Positions 32,201-43,020 of a stretch of 64,000 bases of DNA are shown here, piece after piece (the stretch's first letter is position 1; the number at the start of each line of letters is the position of its first letter). The notes under the pieces were generated by a model. It was not told where the DNA came from. It did not search any database and worked only from the letters and a program-made list of their open reading frames with translations. The translations under genes and the position numbers were made by a program. The stretch lies in assembly GCF_963675165.1 (NCBI RefSeq), contig NC_087377.1, positions 7,271,122 through 7,335,121 of the forward strand, read 5' to 3'. The stretch is from Halichondria panicea. Taxonomy: Eukaryota; Porifera; Demospongiae; Suberitida; Halichondriidae.

Positions 32201-35200
32201 ATTACACTGGCCATTATAATAATATTTTTGGCAAATTGACTTTACAGTAATTATTAGCACCCCACCCACTCCCACGCAGCACCAGTACACGCTGGTGGTT
32301 CCCAAGCCAGCCAGCAGTGATGCCAAGGTGAAGGACTCATCCAAAGTCATCTACTCTGAGGTGGACAAGGACAAACTCAAACCAGTCGTCCCAACACCAG
32401 GTACTTGTTCAGTATACAGTGGAGCCCCTGAATGATAACCTTTTATAACCTGTTCAATTAATATTGTTTCAGGCAGACATTATTTTTGGCAAAAGTATCA
32501 ATAAGTAGTATACATGTTTACTGTAGATACTCACTATAATTATGTGGGAGAATAAATTTTGGGGATAGTGCTTACTAGTACATGACATCGCGTGTCAGCT
32601 AATTCCCTAAGTGGAGACGGTTGACAGTTTCATGTGTGTACATGTAGTGTAACTCCAAAACTTTGTGCTGGTAGTTTTCGAAACTAGTTGGACTGCTTTC
32701 ATCATGAGAGGCCAGATATCTCAATAACTTGCACATGTGTTATGCCCTGTCCTGTAGTTGCCAAAGCACAAGGGCAGTATATTCCGGTAGAGACCAAGCC
32801 AGCCAGCAGTGATACCAAGGTGATAGACTCGACCAAGGTCGTCTATGTCGTGGTAGACAAGGACAAACTGAAACCAGTCGATCTGAACGACCCACCAGGT
32901 AGGTCACTCTTATCCACTCTGAATATACCCTCTGACCTAGTTCCTACCTACCTACTTATTCTTTGGAAGTGTTTGTTGTTTTTAGAGCGTCTTTATCATT
33001 CCCTGAATCCCACCTGCTGACTAAACGGAAAATGAATCTCAAAAGCCAGTCAATTATTGCCGCTCATGCAACAGAAATTGTTGTTTTGGGTGTTTATAAT
33101 GTTATTATATCAATATTCCCTACCGCATTCAAGTGCTATCCTTTCAGGGGTGAGAATTTGCCTCCACATACATAATTATACATTTAGGTTTCCTATGCAA
33201 TATTAGAGGAAATATTTCTCTTATTCGGTACGTGATTGGATGTTTACTGTTATAATTGTATTCTTATGTTTTCTTAGAGGACATTTTTCCCTTATTTGGT
33301 GCTTTTTAGATTCACTGTTCAGTTGTAGTATGACCAGTAACAGTAGTCCCATGAAACAACTTTCATTATCTCCCTCTCCAGCTATTCCACCACGACGCCC
33401 TGTCACCAACACTGAGGAGCTGCACACAGAGAAGACACTAGGTGTGTGGTTAGTATACTTATACGCAATAGTTTTAAGAGTAGACATCCCATAAATTATT
33501 GTCTTGTTTTCTAATACATGTACATGTATATACCGTATACCAGGTAATTTTCGAGGGTCAAAACAAAATATTCGTGGTTCAGCAATATTTAGCCATTCGT
33601 GGTTTTTATTTTCGTGGTTGCTGCTTGCACTGCAGGTAAAGGTAGGTAAGGTCTCTTCATTCGTGGGTAAAACATTCGTGGTGGTCCAGTGTTAAACCAC
33701 GAAAACCATGAATATTTTGCCACGAAAATTACCCGCTGTACGGTAGTGTAGTTATGTACAAACATTTGTAAACTGTGGGAAAGTAACTGTGGGAAGGTAA
33801 ACGTTGTTCGTCATATCAGTTAATACAATGCTGTGATGGTTCCACATTACACTAATTCCTCAAGAGTTCATGAATAGAGCAGGTGTGTCATTTATGATTG
33901 TGTGTACAAGTGTAATATTGAATGTGTGACTCTAATAAATTACGAGCCGCAAAACACATACAGATTGCAGATTTCTCAATAACTGGATAATTATTATTAT
34001 AATTATGCGCACTCCTGATATGAGTAATAAATATTTTTTGTGTGGTTGCCAAAATACATGGGCTCATTTCCTAATCAAATTCCATCAATGTGCCAATAAT
34101 TATGTCCATTGGAATTCAATCTCAACCAATCTCTCCCTCCAGCTCTTCCACCACGACAACGGCCCCCACCACCACCGCCCACCCACGAAACGCTCATGGA
34201 TCTGCTACACAATGTTGACAATAAGTGGGAGGATATCGCCAAGGCACTGAAAATTGACGAGGACAGAGTTGACAAAATCTTCACAAACAATGAAAATGAT
34301 TATCTGCGACTACACGAACTGTTGGAGTATTACTTCATGAACGTCCATTTCAGTCACTCTTGGGAGGAGATGGTGCGAGTGCTGACGGAGATAGGGGAGC
34401 ATGATGGTTTGGCTGGGAGAATAAAAGCTGAGAAAATACAAGGTGTGTTTGGTACTCGTTAGAAAGAGTGGCATTTTGCAGTCTTGTCAATTATCGCTCA
34501 TAACTTGCCCCATTTACACCTACATGTAGCACCAATGTATTTAAGGGGTGAATCCCTTCAACCTTCGGTGTAAATTCTCCCCAAGTGGTACGAATTGTAG
34601 CTTTCGTGCAGTTGTAAGAGTTCTGTTTTCGTTGTGTGGGAAACACCTGTCTATACTACCACAATGCAAGCATTCCAGTGTTTACACAAGAACAACATGC
34701 AGCTAATATAATAAACAAGCATTGATATACATAGCCTGAGAACGAGTGTTGTATGAAGTATACATGCAGGCACAGACCCCGAGGGCAAGCTGCCTGTATC
34801 AATAACACAAGGATTCTCATGCTATACATGTATGCAATAGCATGTGTTTTATATCACCCCTTATGCCTCGACTACGTAACTGTGAAGTAAAAAAATAGCA
34901 CGGGAGGGACTGTATGACTTTTATTACATGCTCATTATAATTATTATGATGATACGCGATGCACTGCAAGTATCATTGGATGGGGTCTCGTGTAATAATT
35001 TTTGGTGATGTAATGTCCGAGGGCTAATTATTGTATCCCTGCCAATAACTAATACTAGCAGTAGGAGGTCAAGAAGAGCTCCACCATTGAATTGAGCCGT
35101 TGCATGTATAAACGCTCGTTTAGTAAGTATGTTTATGGGATTCTGTACTCTAATACTGTACTTGTACTCCGTATTCTACCTATAATTATGGTGCGAAATT

Positions 35201-35505
35201 TCAAGGCACTTAACTTTCATGGAATTACTTACAAAACATAAATTTCGCTCTATACGTACATTATGTCAATGCACGTTGCGTCCGCTGTTAGCAATGTTTG
35301 TGGAGGACCCTTGAAAACATTACGGTATACGTGTATAAATTACTACTTGAAGTCAATTAGTACTGTGTCTCTATACTATATACAACATGTGTGCTAAATT
35401 TGCCATTGCGTGACTGTATGGAGTGTACAGAATTATAATACATTGTTTGCTGTATTCATGCATGCAGGTGGCGAGGTGCTCCATAAGTTGTCTTCAGTGG
35501 TATAA
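26247..35505 (+). CDS. Ig-domain / transmembrane / Death-domain receptor, 18 exons
   Basis: Exons: 26247-26313, 27358-27660, 27722-27994, 28048-28112, 28216-28414, 28485-28805, 28858-29157, 29227-29343, 29464-29569, 29846-29867, 29953-29961, 30367-30915, 31454-31786, 32280-32400, 32758-32898, 33382-33441, 34143-34442, 35468-35505. All junctions are GT-AG and phases agree throughout. Exon 1 is a signal peptide (MEYLRVLTVVIIMLTHLIVP). Exon 2 is an Ig domain (FRCRY, YDWFINN, SIVYCEA). Exons 3-7 are a cysteine-bearing ectodomain with many N-x-S/T sites, and exon 8 a Pro/Thr stalk. Exon 9 holds the membrane helix (VIIVAMVIIITSILIVLVVL) and KKYKR. The tail has PPGYDV, PPPYNP (PPxY), YETV, VIYSEV and proline runs. 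Exon 17 is a Death domain (KWEDIAKALKIDEDRVDKI, SWEEMVRVLTEIGEHDGLA). It probably senses an outside ligand and signals through death-fold adaptors and SH2/WW proteins (inference). No known orthologue is recognised. Confidence 0.85.
28128..28157 (+). repeat. Interstitial TTAGGG tract in receptor intron
   Basis: Four TTAGGG-type units (ttagggttagtgttagggttagggtta, written here only as a type) lie in the intron between exons 4 and 5. They match the animal telomere repeat, though the tract is short. Confidence 0.7.
30367..31786 (+). repeat. Tandemly duplicated cytoplasmic exon (receptor exons 12 and 13)
   Basis: Exon 12 (549 bp) and exon 13 (333 bp) both follow tattgtctacag and open DVGASI-x-S-x-V-A, then PE-x-MSL, DDTPPPGYDV, PEYET and EAMI-x-Q. 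Both are phase 0 at each end, so either or both could be spliced in. Exon 12 alone carries PPPYNP and a longer acidic region. Confidence 0.85.
32280..32898 (+). repeat. Second duplicated exon pair (receptor exons 14 and 15)
   Basis: Both encode KPASSD-x-KV-x-DS-x-KV, then IYSEVDKDKLKPV in exon 14 and VYVVVDKDKLKPV in exon 15. Each has a V/I-x-Y-x-x-V core fitting an ITIM-like phosphotyrosine motif. The duplication therefore doubles a possible SH2 docking site. Confidence 0.8.
33532..33744. mobile_element. Tc1/mariner-type MITE, copy 3 (in receptor intron)
   Basis: Between TA dinucleotides: ccgtataccaggtaattttc and cgaaaattacccgctgtacgg. Same interior as the other copies. It lies in the intron between exons 16 and 17, leaving splice sites intact. 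Confidence 0.85.
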
Positions 35506-35509
35506 GTGT

Positions 35510-35860
35510 TTGACTAGAAACGTTTGAGACAATAATCATTTATGTATAAATGCCATTTTAATCCCATTCTTAATTAATAATTATATAATGTATAAGCACC
35601 TTATCATTGTTTTTGTAATTTACTGAACATAGCGTGCACTTCTCTTGATAACGCTACATTGATTTCTACATTGAAATTTTTGTTTTGTATTGAAAACTGG
35701 ATAGTTTATGCTCATAAATCGATTCAAGTTGATATGGTATAATTGTTAATTATTTAAAGACTTTTCACGGCCAGTATAACAATGTTAATATAATTATGTG
35801 TTATAATAATAATTATTCATAGAATTGTACCACACCCAGTATGCGAATGCATTAATTATT
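35510..35860. other. 3' UTR/intergenic of the receptor gene
   Basis: AT-rich sequence after the receptor stop codon, with no ORF. I cannot place a poly(A) signal with confidence. Confidence 0.4.
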
Positions 35861-36587
35861 ACCCGAGGCGCGCGTGGGCGGCCACGGGTATAGTAGGTAT
35901 GTTGGTCTGTTTGTTTGTCACAGGTATATCTACTCACCTGGATGCCACAGCGCTGCGTTTACAGCATAGATAGCCTTCACAGAACAATATCTTGATTTAA
36001 ATAGTGGCAGATTTTGATGTTAAAGCTTAGAAGCTTGAATAAGCTTGTGACTAGGTCTGCTTACCTGGATGTTCTAGCACTGCGTTTACAGCATAAGTAG
36101 CCTCCACACAACAAGTTAGTACTTTTGATAGTGGCAGCTTTCGGTGTTAAAGCTCCTTTGTCTAATAAAAGCGAGCAAAATGTAGCTTGAACAGAACTTG
36201 CACATGCGTTACTTATAACTGAAGTGATCCTGTACCAAGAACGATGGAACAGGGTCACTAAAGTAGAAAGCTGTATATACCAGGAACAATGGAACAGGGT
36301 CACTAAAGTAGAAGCTTGAATTATAGCATAGATAGTAGCTCCTGCTGCTGGCTGGGATCCTACTCCATGCAGAACCTGGAGCCATACTTCTCTGAGACTC
36401 CAGGCTTCTTTACTGTGATCCTAATCCACAGTGCTATAGTACCACTACCTGTTCTCAAATGTTTCAGCATGCCTCCAGTCTGTTTATTGCTCCTGAGTTG
36501 CTGTGCAAGTCCTACATGATAACAACATCACTATATGCACTGCATTATATTTCTGGTTTCTTTTTAATCATGTCACCAGCCGAGGGT
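35861..36587 (+). mobile_element. Dispersed repeat, copy 2 (727 bp)
   Basis: Same ends as the copy at 20723-21187 and the same orientation. It is longer because internal blocks (ctcacctggatg...gcgtttacagcata; aacaggg-tcactaaagtagaa) are present twice, which suggests internal duplication here or deletion in the other copy. Confidence 0.7.
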
Positions 36588-36589
36588 TT

Positions 36590-37129
36590 GCACTTTAGTG
36601 CTCTAGTTACAGTCATAATTTAATTATTATTGGGCTGTGGCTGATGTACATCTTATAAACCATTTGAACAGAAATTCTCTGCACAAGATGGATGTTTGAT
36701 CTGCATGGGGCACAAATTTTGTGATACCCTCCCATGAAAATGCAAAAACATATTTTGGCTTTATTGCACCCATGCAGGACACCCACCTGGCAATTAAATA
36801 TACACGACTTCATGAACGGGACCAACCAACCACGCCCATGCATTCACCTGGTTGTTGAAAGGTTATTATGGCAACAAGTATACTTTTTAAATTTTTAGTT
36901 AATGGAGCGTTGTTTTCCCACAGAATGATGGCCTCCTACGCAGCATGTCTTTAAATCAGAAGCTAAAGTGGGCATGGAGATAATATTAACAAGTAGCTAT
37001 AGCATGACAATAATTATTGTGTATATAGCCTCGTCTCCAGTTGTCAAGTGTATAAGTATATATAAAGTCATACACAGTCCCTTCGGTGTTATTGATTAAG
37101 GGTTGTCGTGACATAAAACAATTAATATA
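36590..37129. other. Intergenic, no gene recognised
   Basis: No supported exon; a short minus-strand frame at 36613-36843 has no recognisable features. Confidence 0.4.
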
Positions 37130-37286
37130 CAGTGGAACCTGTAATGGACACCTTTGGGGAACAATGTTTTGGCCTTTATACAGAGGTGGCCTTTGTTGTT
37201 TTGTACATAAACTGTTCATTTGGGACTTGGCCGTTATATAGCAACTGGCCTTTATTCAGAGGTGGTTGTTAACAGAGGTTCCACTA
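37130..37286. mobile_element. MITE with CAGTGGAACCT termini
   Basis: Left cagtggaacct (37130-37140) is inverted at the right (aggttccact, 37276-37285). The interior repeats ggcctttatacagaggtgg and ggcctttattcagaggtgg. About 157 bp, non-coding. Confidence 0.65.
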
Positions 37287-37289
37287 GCT

Positions 37290-38025
37290 GTACATACATG
37301 CAGTGCATATCCAGATAGTTGTACTGAATGTGTATCTCATAGTAGGTGAATGAATTATAAGCTAACAACAATAATTATACAAAAGTTGTTATATTGGGAA
37401 ACCATTTAGGTGAACGGGCCGGGGACGGTGATGAGTCACTTCAGGCAACAGATTGCAAACAGTTTGCCGTAGAGATCAAAGAATTTTTTAAAGATTTATC
37501 ATTTCTTTGTTATTCTAAACCACACGTACTATACTATGCTGTCATGAGAACACGTATCAAAGTGGCCATTTGTGAGTGGCAGCTGAGTTTAGTGACATGC
37601 AGTCACCCCTGCTTTTACAAAAAAAGTCCTCCATTTTAATTTCCAAATGACTTTATTTCGATGATTTCCCCTCCTTTTCCTAGTGTCGTAACCAACAGTA
37701 AAACAGAGCTAATAGCAAACAGTATTAATTGTATGCAACGAAGGTGTAGTTCGAAGATTGTGTAGAACACCTCAGTTGCTTGCGGGTTGTATGCAAATTT
37801 GCAGGAAATTTGTTTTGTATAAGGCGACGAATTGCCTGAAAGTTCCCTGGTGTATGGTGTATTAGTCACTATACAACTAGGCCCTGATAAATTATGCTCA
37901 AAATAATTTTTAGCATAATAGGTGTCTAAAGAATAATTGGGCATCAATGTTCATTTTTTTGGTAAAGATCATTACATTAAGTTTTGCATAACGACATTTT
38001 CATGGCAAAAAAATGCTGAAGAAGG
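37290..38025. other. Intergenic with one possible exon
   Basis: A frame at 37412-37490, after an acceptor-like ccatttag, reads GERAGDGDESLQATDCKQFA and VEIKEFFKDLS. It looks protein-like but has no partner exons that I can identify. Confidence 0.25.
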
Positions 38026-38029
38026 TGAA

Positions 38030-38197
38030 TACCGTATAGCGGGTAATTTTTGGGGGGACAATATATTTCGTGGTTCAGCAATATTGAGACATTTCGTGGT
38101 TGCAGCTTGCACTGCATGTATAAAGGTAGGCAAGGTCGCTTCATTCGTGGTCAGACCTCCAACCACGAAAACCACGAATATTACACGCTATACGGTA
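38030..38197. mobile_element. Tc1/mariner-type MITE, copy 4
   Basis: Between TA dinucleotides: ccgtatagcgggtaattttt and attacacgctatacgg. It is slightly shortened near the right end (ccacgaatattacacgc). Confidence 0.85.
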
Positions 38198-38454
38198 TCA
38201 TGATCAGTTCAGGTAGTGTTACATTTTTAGGGGAGAATAATAGGCAAAAGAATAAGAGTAAAATAAATCAGGGCCTATAATTATACAACTGCACAGCTTT
38301 GCCAGGGCTTACAAGAACTGAAGGTAAGTCATGAGTGCATGTGAAAGCTAGTAATAAAAGAAACACTTGCTATTGCATGCTTATAATAAGCCTCCCACTC
38401 TCTCAGGGGTGAACCTGCCACTTATTGAAAAAATGCCAGTTTGTGGACCAAAAG

Positions 38455-38529
38455 TTAGCCTCGTTCCTTAAAAAGCTTAAAATAATGCTAGGTATTTTTC
38501 TAAGAAAAATCGACCTGGGAACGAGGCTA
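38455..38529. mobile_element. 75-bp MULE-like miniature element
   Basis: It begins tagcctcgttcctt and ends gggaacgaggcta. Flanks accaaaagt and atcaaaaat match at 7 of 9 positions, consistent with an aged 9-bp duplication. Confidence 0.5.
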
Positions 38530-38780
38530 ATCAAAAATTGACAATTTATTCAAGCATACTCGTAATGTTTGGACCTTATAATTATATATATATCAGACAG
38601 CCGTTAGCAATATTTACGTGCACATTCCAGTATATGCATGGATTAGGATAGATTATGCTGCATAATTTGCACATTTTTTAATGAGAATTGCAGATAGAGG
38701 CATAAGCAGTACGAATCATAGTCCGTACATTTGTAGACCTGCTGCATGGTGGTTAATTATCTTATTGTTGGCATTCTATA

Positions 38781-38996
38781 ATTATCAAGGGCATATAAAA
38801 GAAGAGAGGGCATGTAACTCCTATATGAGCAGAGTTCAAACGTGCGCGGATGAATGTGCATGACTGTGCATGAAATGCCTATTTTTACCACTTCATGCAA
38901 ATACAGGCATTCCTCTGCCCTCGTTTGAACTCTGCTAGCTACGTGTACTGATAGTGGAGTTGCATGCCCTCTCTTCTTTTATACGCCCTTGATAAT
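38781..38996. mobile_element. 216-bp foldback element
   Basis: Left arm attatcaagggcatataaaa, gaagagagggcatg, gagttcaaac is inverted in the right arm (gtttgaactctg, catgccctctcttc, ttttatacgcccttgataat). The arms are about 75-80 bp with small mismatches. Confidence 0.75.
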
Positions 38997-38999
38997 ATT

Positions 39000-39545
39000 A
39001 TTATGATAGTGTTCTATACCCTTGTGTAAGGTTATAATTATGTTGTGCGAGGAATAATAGGCGATTTGGTGGACTTGAGCATAAAACATAAATAAATTTG
39101 GTATAAACATCAGGAGCACATGAAATAAATGCCATAAGTGGTCAGGTTCTCCAGACATTCACACAAGCAGTGTCCACACTTGCAAAGGGTAGTCCGTGAG
39201 AGCAGAGTAGTACTGTTGGCTGGGTGGGGGAAACCAAATGAACGACTTGGCATAATAATTATATTGCTGAAAAAGCTTCTACTACCATAATTACTAGAAT
39301 GTGTTGCGAGTATCAAACATTTGCGAACTTTGCAATGGTTGATCAATTCACAACAATAAAATTCGCAAACCTAATAAATACACACGATCCTTAATTGCCA
39401 TAATGCAATAGTTAGATCTGCTGATTTGGCTCATTCGCAAAGGTATTTCACCCGCGAATTTTATTTTGGGCTCAGTATTTTAGTATAAGTCCAAATAATA
39501 CCATACCCACGTATTTACCTCCAACTGCACACGAACTTTAAACCT
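39000..39545. other. Intergenic with possible CKCGHC fragment on the minus strand
   Basis: The minus frame at 39346-39110 contains FPHPANSTTLLSRTTLCKCG and HCLCECLENL. A CxCGxC cluster of this sort occurs in some transposon-derived proteins, but there is too little to assign. Confidence 0.25.
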
Positions 39546-39550
39546 TCAAG

Positions 39551-40703
39551 AGGTTTACCAACCCAGCGTCAAATTGCTATATGAATGCTGTCCTTCAATG
39601 CATGTTCAACATTTTCAATGAGTACATTCAGGAGATTGCGACAAGAACTGTTGCTGGATTAGTAAGTACAGAGTAGACTCTTTAATATAGGGAGATAGAA
39701 TCAATCCACATAAAAGGTGCTTGAATGGATGTACTGTGCCATCACAATCCAGGTCATCTGTAGCATTGGTGCAAATGGAAGGGTACTGAGTGGCTACTCA
39801 TACATGCAAAGTTGCTCTACATCTGCCACAGTACATCTTGTTTACCAGGTAAATGACAGCATTTTCTGTTATAACAAAATAAGTGTTTGTATAACAGATG
39901 TATCATTAAGGACATAAAGAAGGGGCAACAATATGATGCTCACGAATTCTACTTGGCTCTTTTAGCTAGCTTCGAGGGGAAAGTAGATATCTCTCTTTAT
40001 CTATGGTGTCAGGTATTAATTTAGAAGTCATCATTTGACGTGTGATATTTGTGTACATTATATCGCATGCGTTCAATTGCCATAGAACAGTACAGTATAG
40101 TAGTTACAGAGTCACTATAATTACTACAGATGCCTTGACATGAAGCTAGAATTGGAGACAAGTAATGAACTGGGGGCGTTACCAAAATGCCTCTGTATTC
40201 ACGTAAATCAACCAAGATACACACGTAAGTTTCAAACGGGGTGAACAAAGAGTTCTCATACAGAAATTGTACAAACTTCAAAGTCCAAATTCAGGTACTT
40301 AATAATTATGCCTACACAGAATGATAATAACTTGCTGTTTTCTTACTTATAGACGAGTACTCTCTACGTTCCAAGCAAACAAAGTGTGTAGACATTGATG
40401 ACAGTTGTATAGTACACAATCAGTTGACTGTCACACTGGGACATTACACAGCCTTCTTTCGGTCAATCAAGGATCAATCTAAATGGTTTCGTGCAAGTGA
40501 CAGTGATGTAAGTATGACATAATTATACAACACGGATAGACACTAATTTTGTACAATTTGAAACTATAGGTGAGCTTAGCAACTGTATTGCAACAAATGT
40601 TGAATTGGTTCAAGGTAAGTACGTATGTACTGCAGTTAGAAACCGCATACAGGTGACCGACCACCCAACAGTTTTGTTATTGAATACCAGTCGGAGACTT
40701 TGA
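39551..40703 (+). CDS. Ubiquitin-specific protease domain gene
   Basis: Exons at 39551-39661, about 39801-39848, 39898-40012, 40130-40224, 40353-40507, 40570-40614 and probably 40653-40703 carry all core USP boxes. These are NPASNCYMNAVLQCMF (Cys box), GQQYDAHEFYLALL (QDAHEF box), LPKCLCIHVNQPRYT (the usual LPK-x-L-x-IHL-x-RF box) and LTVTLGHYTAFFRSIKDQ (His box) with KWFRASDSD. It would cleave ubiquitin from substrates. The protein is small, about 250-300 residues, with no zinc-ribbon insert visible. The usual GL-x-N of the Cys box reads RFTNP unless one base is missing, so the start is uncertain. Unlike the copy at 23.7 kb, the His box is present. Confidence 0.7.
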
Positions 40704-41340
40704 TGGCTAAATGCTGAGGTACATGTATAACGCATCGCATATGATGACACACAGTTATAATGATTGTACATTGAAACACTGATATCAACAGATGTACATG
40801 TAAAAGTAGTGCTACGTTATAGCATAGAAGAGGGATTGTAACGGAAGTACCCTTGTGTAATATCCGCTTTACTGCGAGGCTGTACATTCTAAACGGGAAG
40901 CTATTGTAAGTATACAGTATATGTACCTATTATGTAATCAACAGATTTACCCAACCCCTTGTGTTCACACAATAATGTAGACCTGCCGGTGAGAGATTTT
41001 CAAACAGAGAACAGGCTCCTAATATAATTATTTTTAGAGCTAAAGAGAGCAAAGAGATTCCACCGCATAGCGTTGTCTTCACTTACATGTGAGTCATTGA
41101 CAAAAAAAGATTGAAACATCATCAAAGCGATGTACACTCTCTGATATCCTACCGAAATCCCGTCACTACAATAGCAAAAGACCAAAAAATTTCCACAATT
41201 TGAACCTAAAAGTTAGAACCTAAAAGTTAAAACCTGTAAACAATAGAAATTTAGGCCTGTTAACTCTTTGTCATATCCATGTGATTATCTTAAAATGTAA
41301 CGATGTTTAATTATTCCAAGCATAATTTATGAGGGCCTAG
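40704..41340. other. Intergenic, no gene recognised
   Basis: AT-rich; short minus-strand frames only. Confidence 0.4.
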
Positions 41341-41342
41341 TC

Positions 41343-41380
41343 CATGCAGCCTCGATTCCAGGCCGCGTGGCCTGGGTATT
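41343..41380 (+). repeat. Lone TAGCCTCGAT-family terminus
   Basis: The sequence cagcctcgattccaggccgc, gtggcctggg matches the termini of the 9-bp-TSD elements, but I find no partner end within the next kilobase. Confidence 0.45.
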
Positions 41381-41404
41381 GTATCAGGTTGTTGTTGTTT
41401 TTAT

Positions 41405-42208
41405 TTGACCCTCGCAGCATTGCACCTAGGGTCCATGCCCGCTTCCCATGCTCTGGGAGCGCTAGGAGTCAGCACTCTGGTCGGTCTGGCAGACACACCT
41501 CTTGTTCTGCTGCCTGGCAAAACCCTGGACACCATTGTGGTGCTGCCGGGGATCCCACTGCTCAAGCGATCGGTGGTAGAGCACATTCTCTCGGGGGCCT
41601 TTTTGGACTTTAGCAAGCTGCCCCCTGCCAAGGGATTCTCGAGGCCAGTGTTGTCCCTGCTGCAAAGGCACAGGGGCAACATTTGTGGTGGCAAACGCTT
41701 CCGAGCTGGCGGACTCAACTTGAGTAGTCCCAGACTTGGTGCAATGTTTTGCGATATACGCAGCTGTGCTGATTGCTAAATCACCAGAGCGAGCCCCGTT
41801 CCTCCACAGCTACACGTCAACATTGGCCCAATTCAGCAAAAGGTATCGGTTCTGGCAGACAGATTGGTCGAAGGTGGATGGTTTTATCGGGTGTTCGGGG
41901 TCAGGACCCCCCCTGGGTTCGAAGCATCTCTTCCCGGCCTCCAGCAAGCGATCACTCAAGAGGAGGGAGGGGCTGGGTGTTTGGGCTCAGGACCCCCCCT
42001 CAATGGGTCTCTTCCCGGCCTCCAGCAAGCGATCACTCAAGAGGAGGCCCCCTCTGGGCGTCGATCCTGGAGCCTTGTCGGCGGTGGAATCGGCCGGGGG
42101 AGCCTTACCGCCCGCCCGTTTGGGGTCGATTGCATCTACTTGCATGTTTGTACAGCTTGCAAAGGGGATCACCCAGAGTCGAGGTGCCCTAAGCAGCGTC
42201 CTGCTTGA
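41405..42208 (+). pseudogene. DIRS/YR-type retroelement gag-like remnant (GC-rich)
   Basis: The frame from 41405 reads TIVVLPGIPLLKRSVVEHIL, SGAFLDFSKLPPAKG and PVLSLLQRHRG. After a frame shift near 41735, QCFAIYAAVLIAKSPERAPF and AQFSKRYRFWQTDWSKVD follow, and near 42150 a third frame gives HVCTACKGDHPESRCPK, a zinc-knuckle-like end. I know this arrangement (PGLP ... DF-x-x-LPPAKG ... Y-x-x-x-VA ... CKY-x-H-x-C-x-x-C-x-G-x-HP) from gag-like proteins upstream of tyrosine-recombinase elements in cnidarians and sponges; not checked. The stretch cttcccggcctccagcaagc is duplicated in tandem (41930-41963 and 42011-42045). Base composition is far more GC-rich than the surroundings, and no recombinase or RT is present. 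Confidence 0.55.
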
Positions 42209-42459
42209 CAATTCAGAACATTGTGGCTAGCTAGTGTAGTAGCATAGGTTGTGGCATGCGCTGTGTTGTGGGAAGACAGAAGCATCTCCACTAGAATACA
42301 AACATACGGAACAGTTTGGTCCAAGATGAGTAGGTGGGAATGAATATTCCATGTCATATCCCCTCCTATGTAGCTGAAGCTCAATGGAGAATAATAGGCT
42401 AGAATCGTGGAATAGAACTGGTGTAATTAAACAAGGGGTGGATCTCTGCACACTGTAAA

Positions 42460-43020
42460 AAATGGTGTGCGTGGTTTTCATGTCAGTAAAGCATGTAGAA
42501 GGAGAAGAGCATGGAAATACCACTGACCTTGTGTGCATTGTGGGTGGTCATAACTCATGCAGGAAACATTTTTTTATCCAGGATGATTCATGTTGCTTCG
42601 TGCGCTATTATGCAAACACGTGCCTTGCTGGAAAAGTGCGGCTCTCCTCTGATAATTATGTCTCAAGATGATATTCTAAGGGAAATCAGCTGGTATTTGG
42701 AAGAGTCTGTACCCTTTTCGATAGACACACGAATGTCGATTTATCAAGTGAGATCTATCATTATTGGTAACTGATGGTCTTAACCAAAATGTTTAACAAT
42801 TCTATTATCTACATGGAGAGCCGGATATTGCTAGCGGTACCTCTGCGGCCTAATGCTTGGTCTAGTCTGGCCATGTGCAATAATTAGTTACTCGTTTCCC
42901 TCATAGTTTCTCATCTGTTATTCGCATAGACAAAACCAACAAGAGACCGTCTTTCTTCATTCCACCGATCCTACCTCACGGCAATGGCATGACAAAGACA
43001 AGGGCTAACACGCTACGAGG
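42460..43020 (+). other. Possible orphan exons, unrecognised
   Basis: One frame (42480-42671) encodes GNTTDLVCIVGGHNSCRKHF and QDDSCCFVRYYANTC. Another segment ending at a GTAATA donor near 43020 encodes NKRPSFFIPPILPHGNGMTK. The phrase PFSIDTRMSIYQ (42716-42749) recurs in altered form at 52203. These could be remnants of one receptor-like gene, but I cannot assemble it. Confidence 0.25.

Noticed and set aside
41401-42230. Bacterial or contaminant gene because of high GC
   Set aside because: The phrases fit a retroelement gag, the frames are decayed, and flanks show family repeats of this genome.
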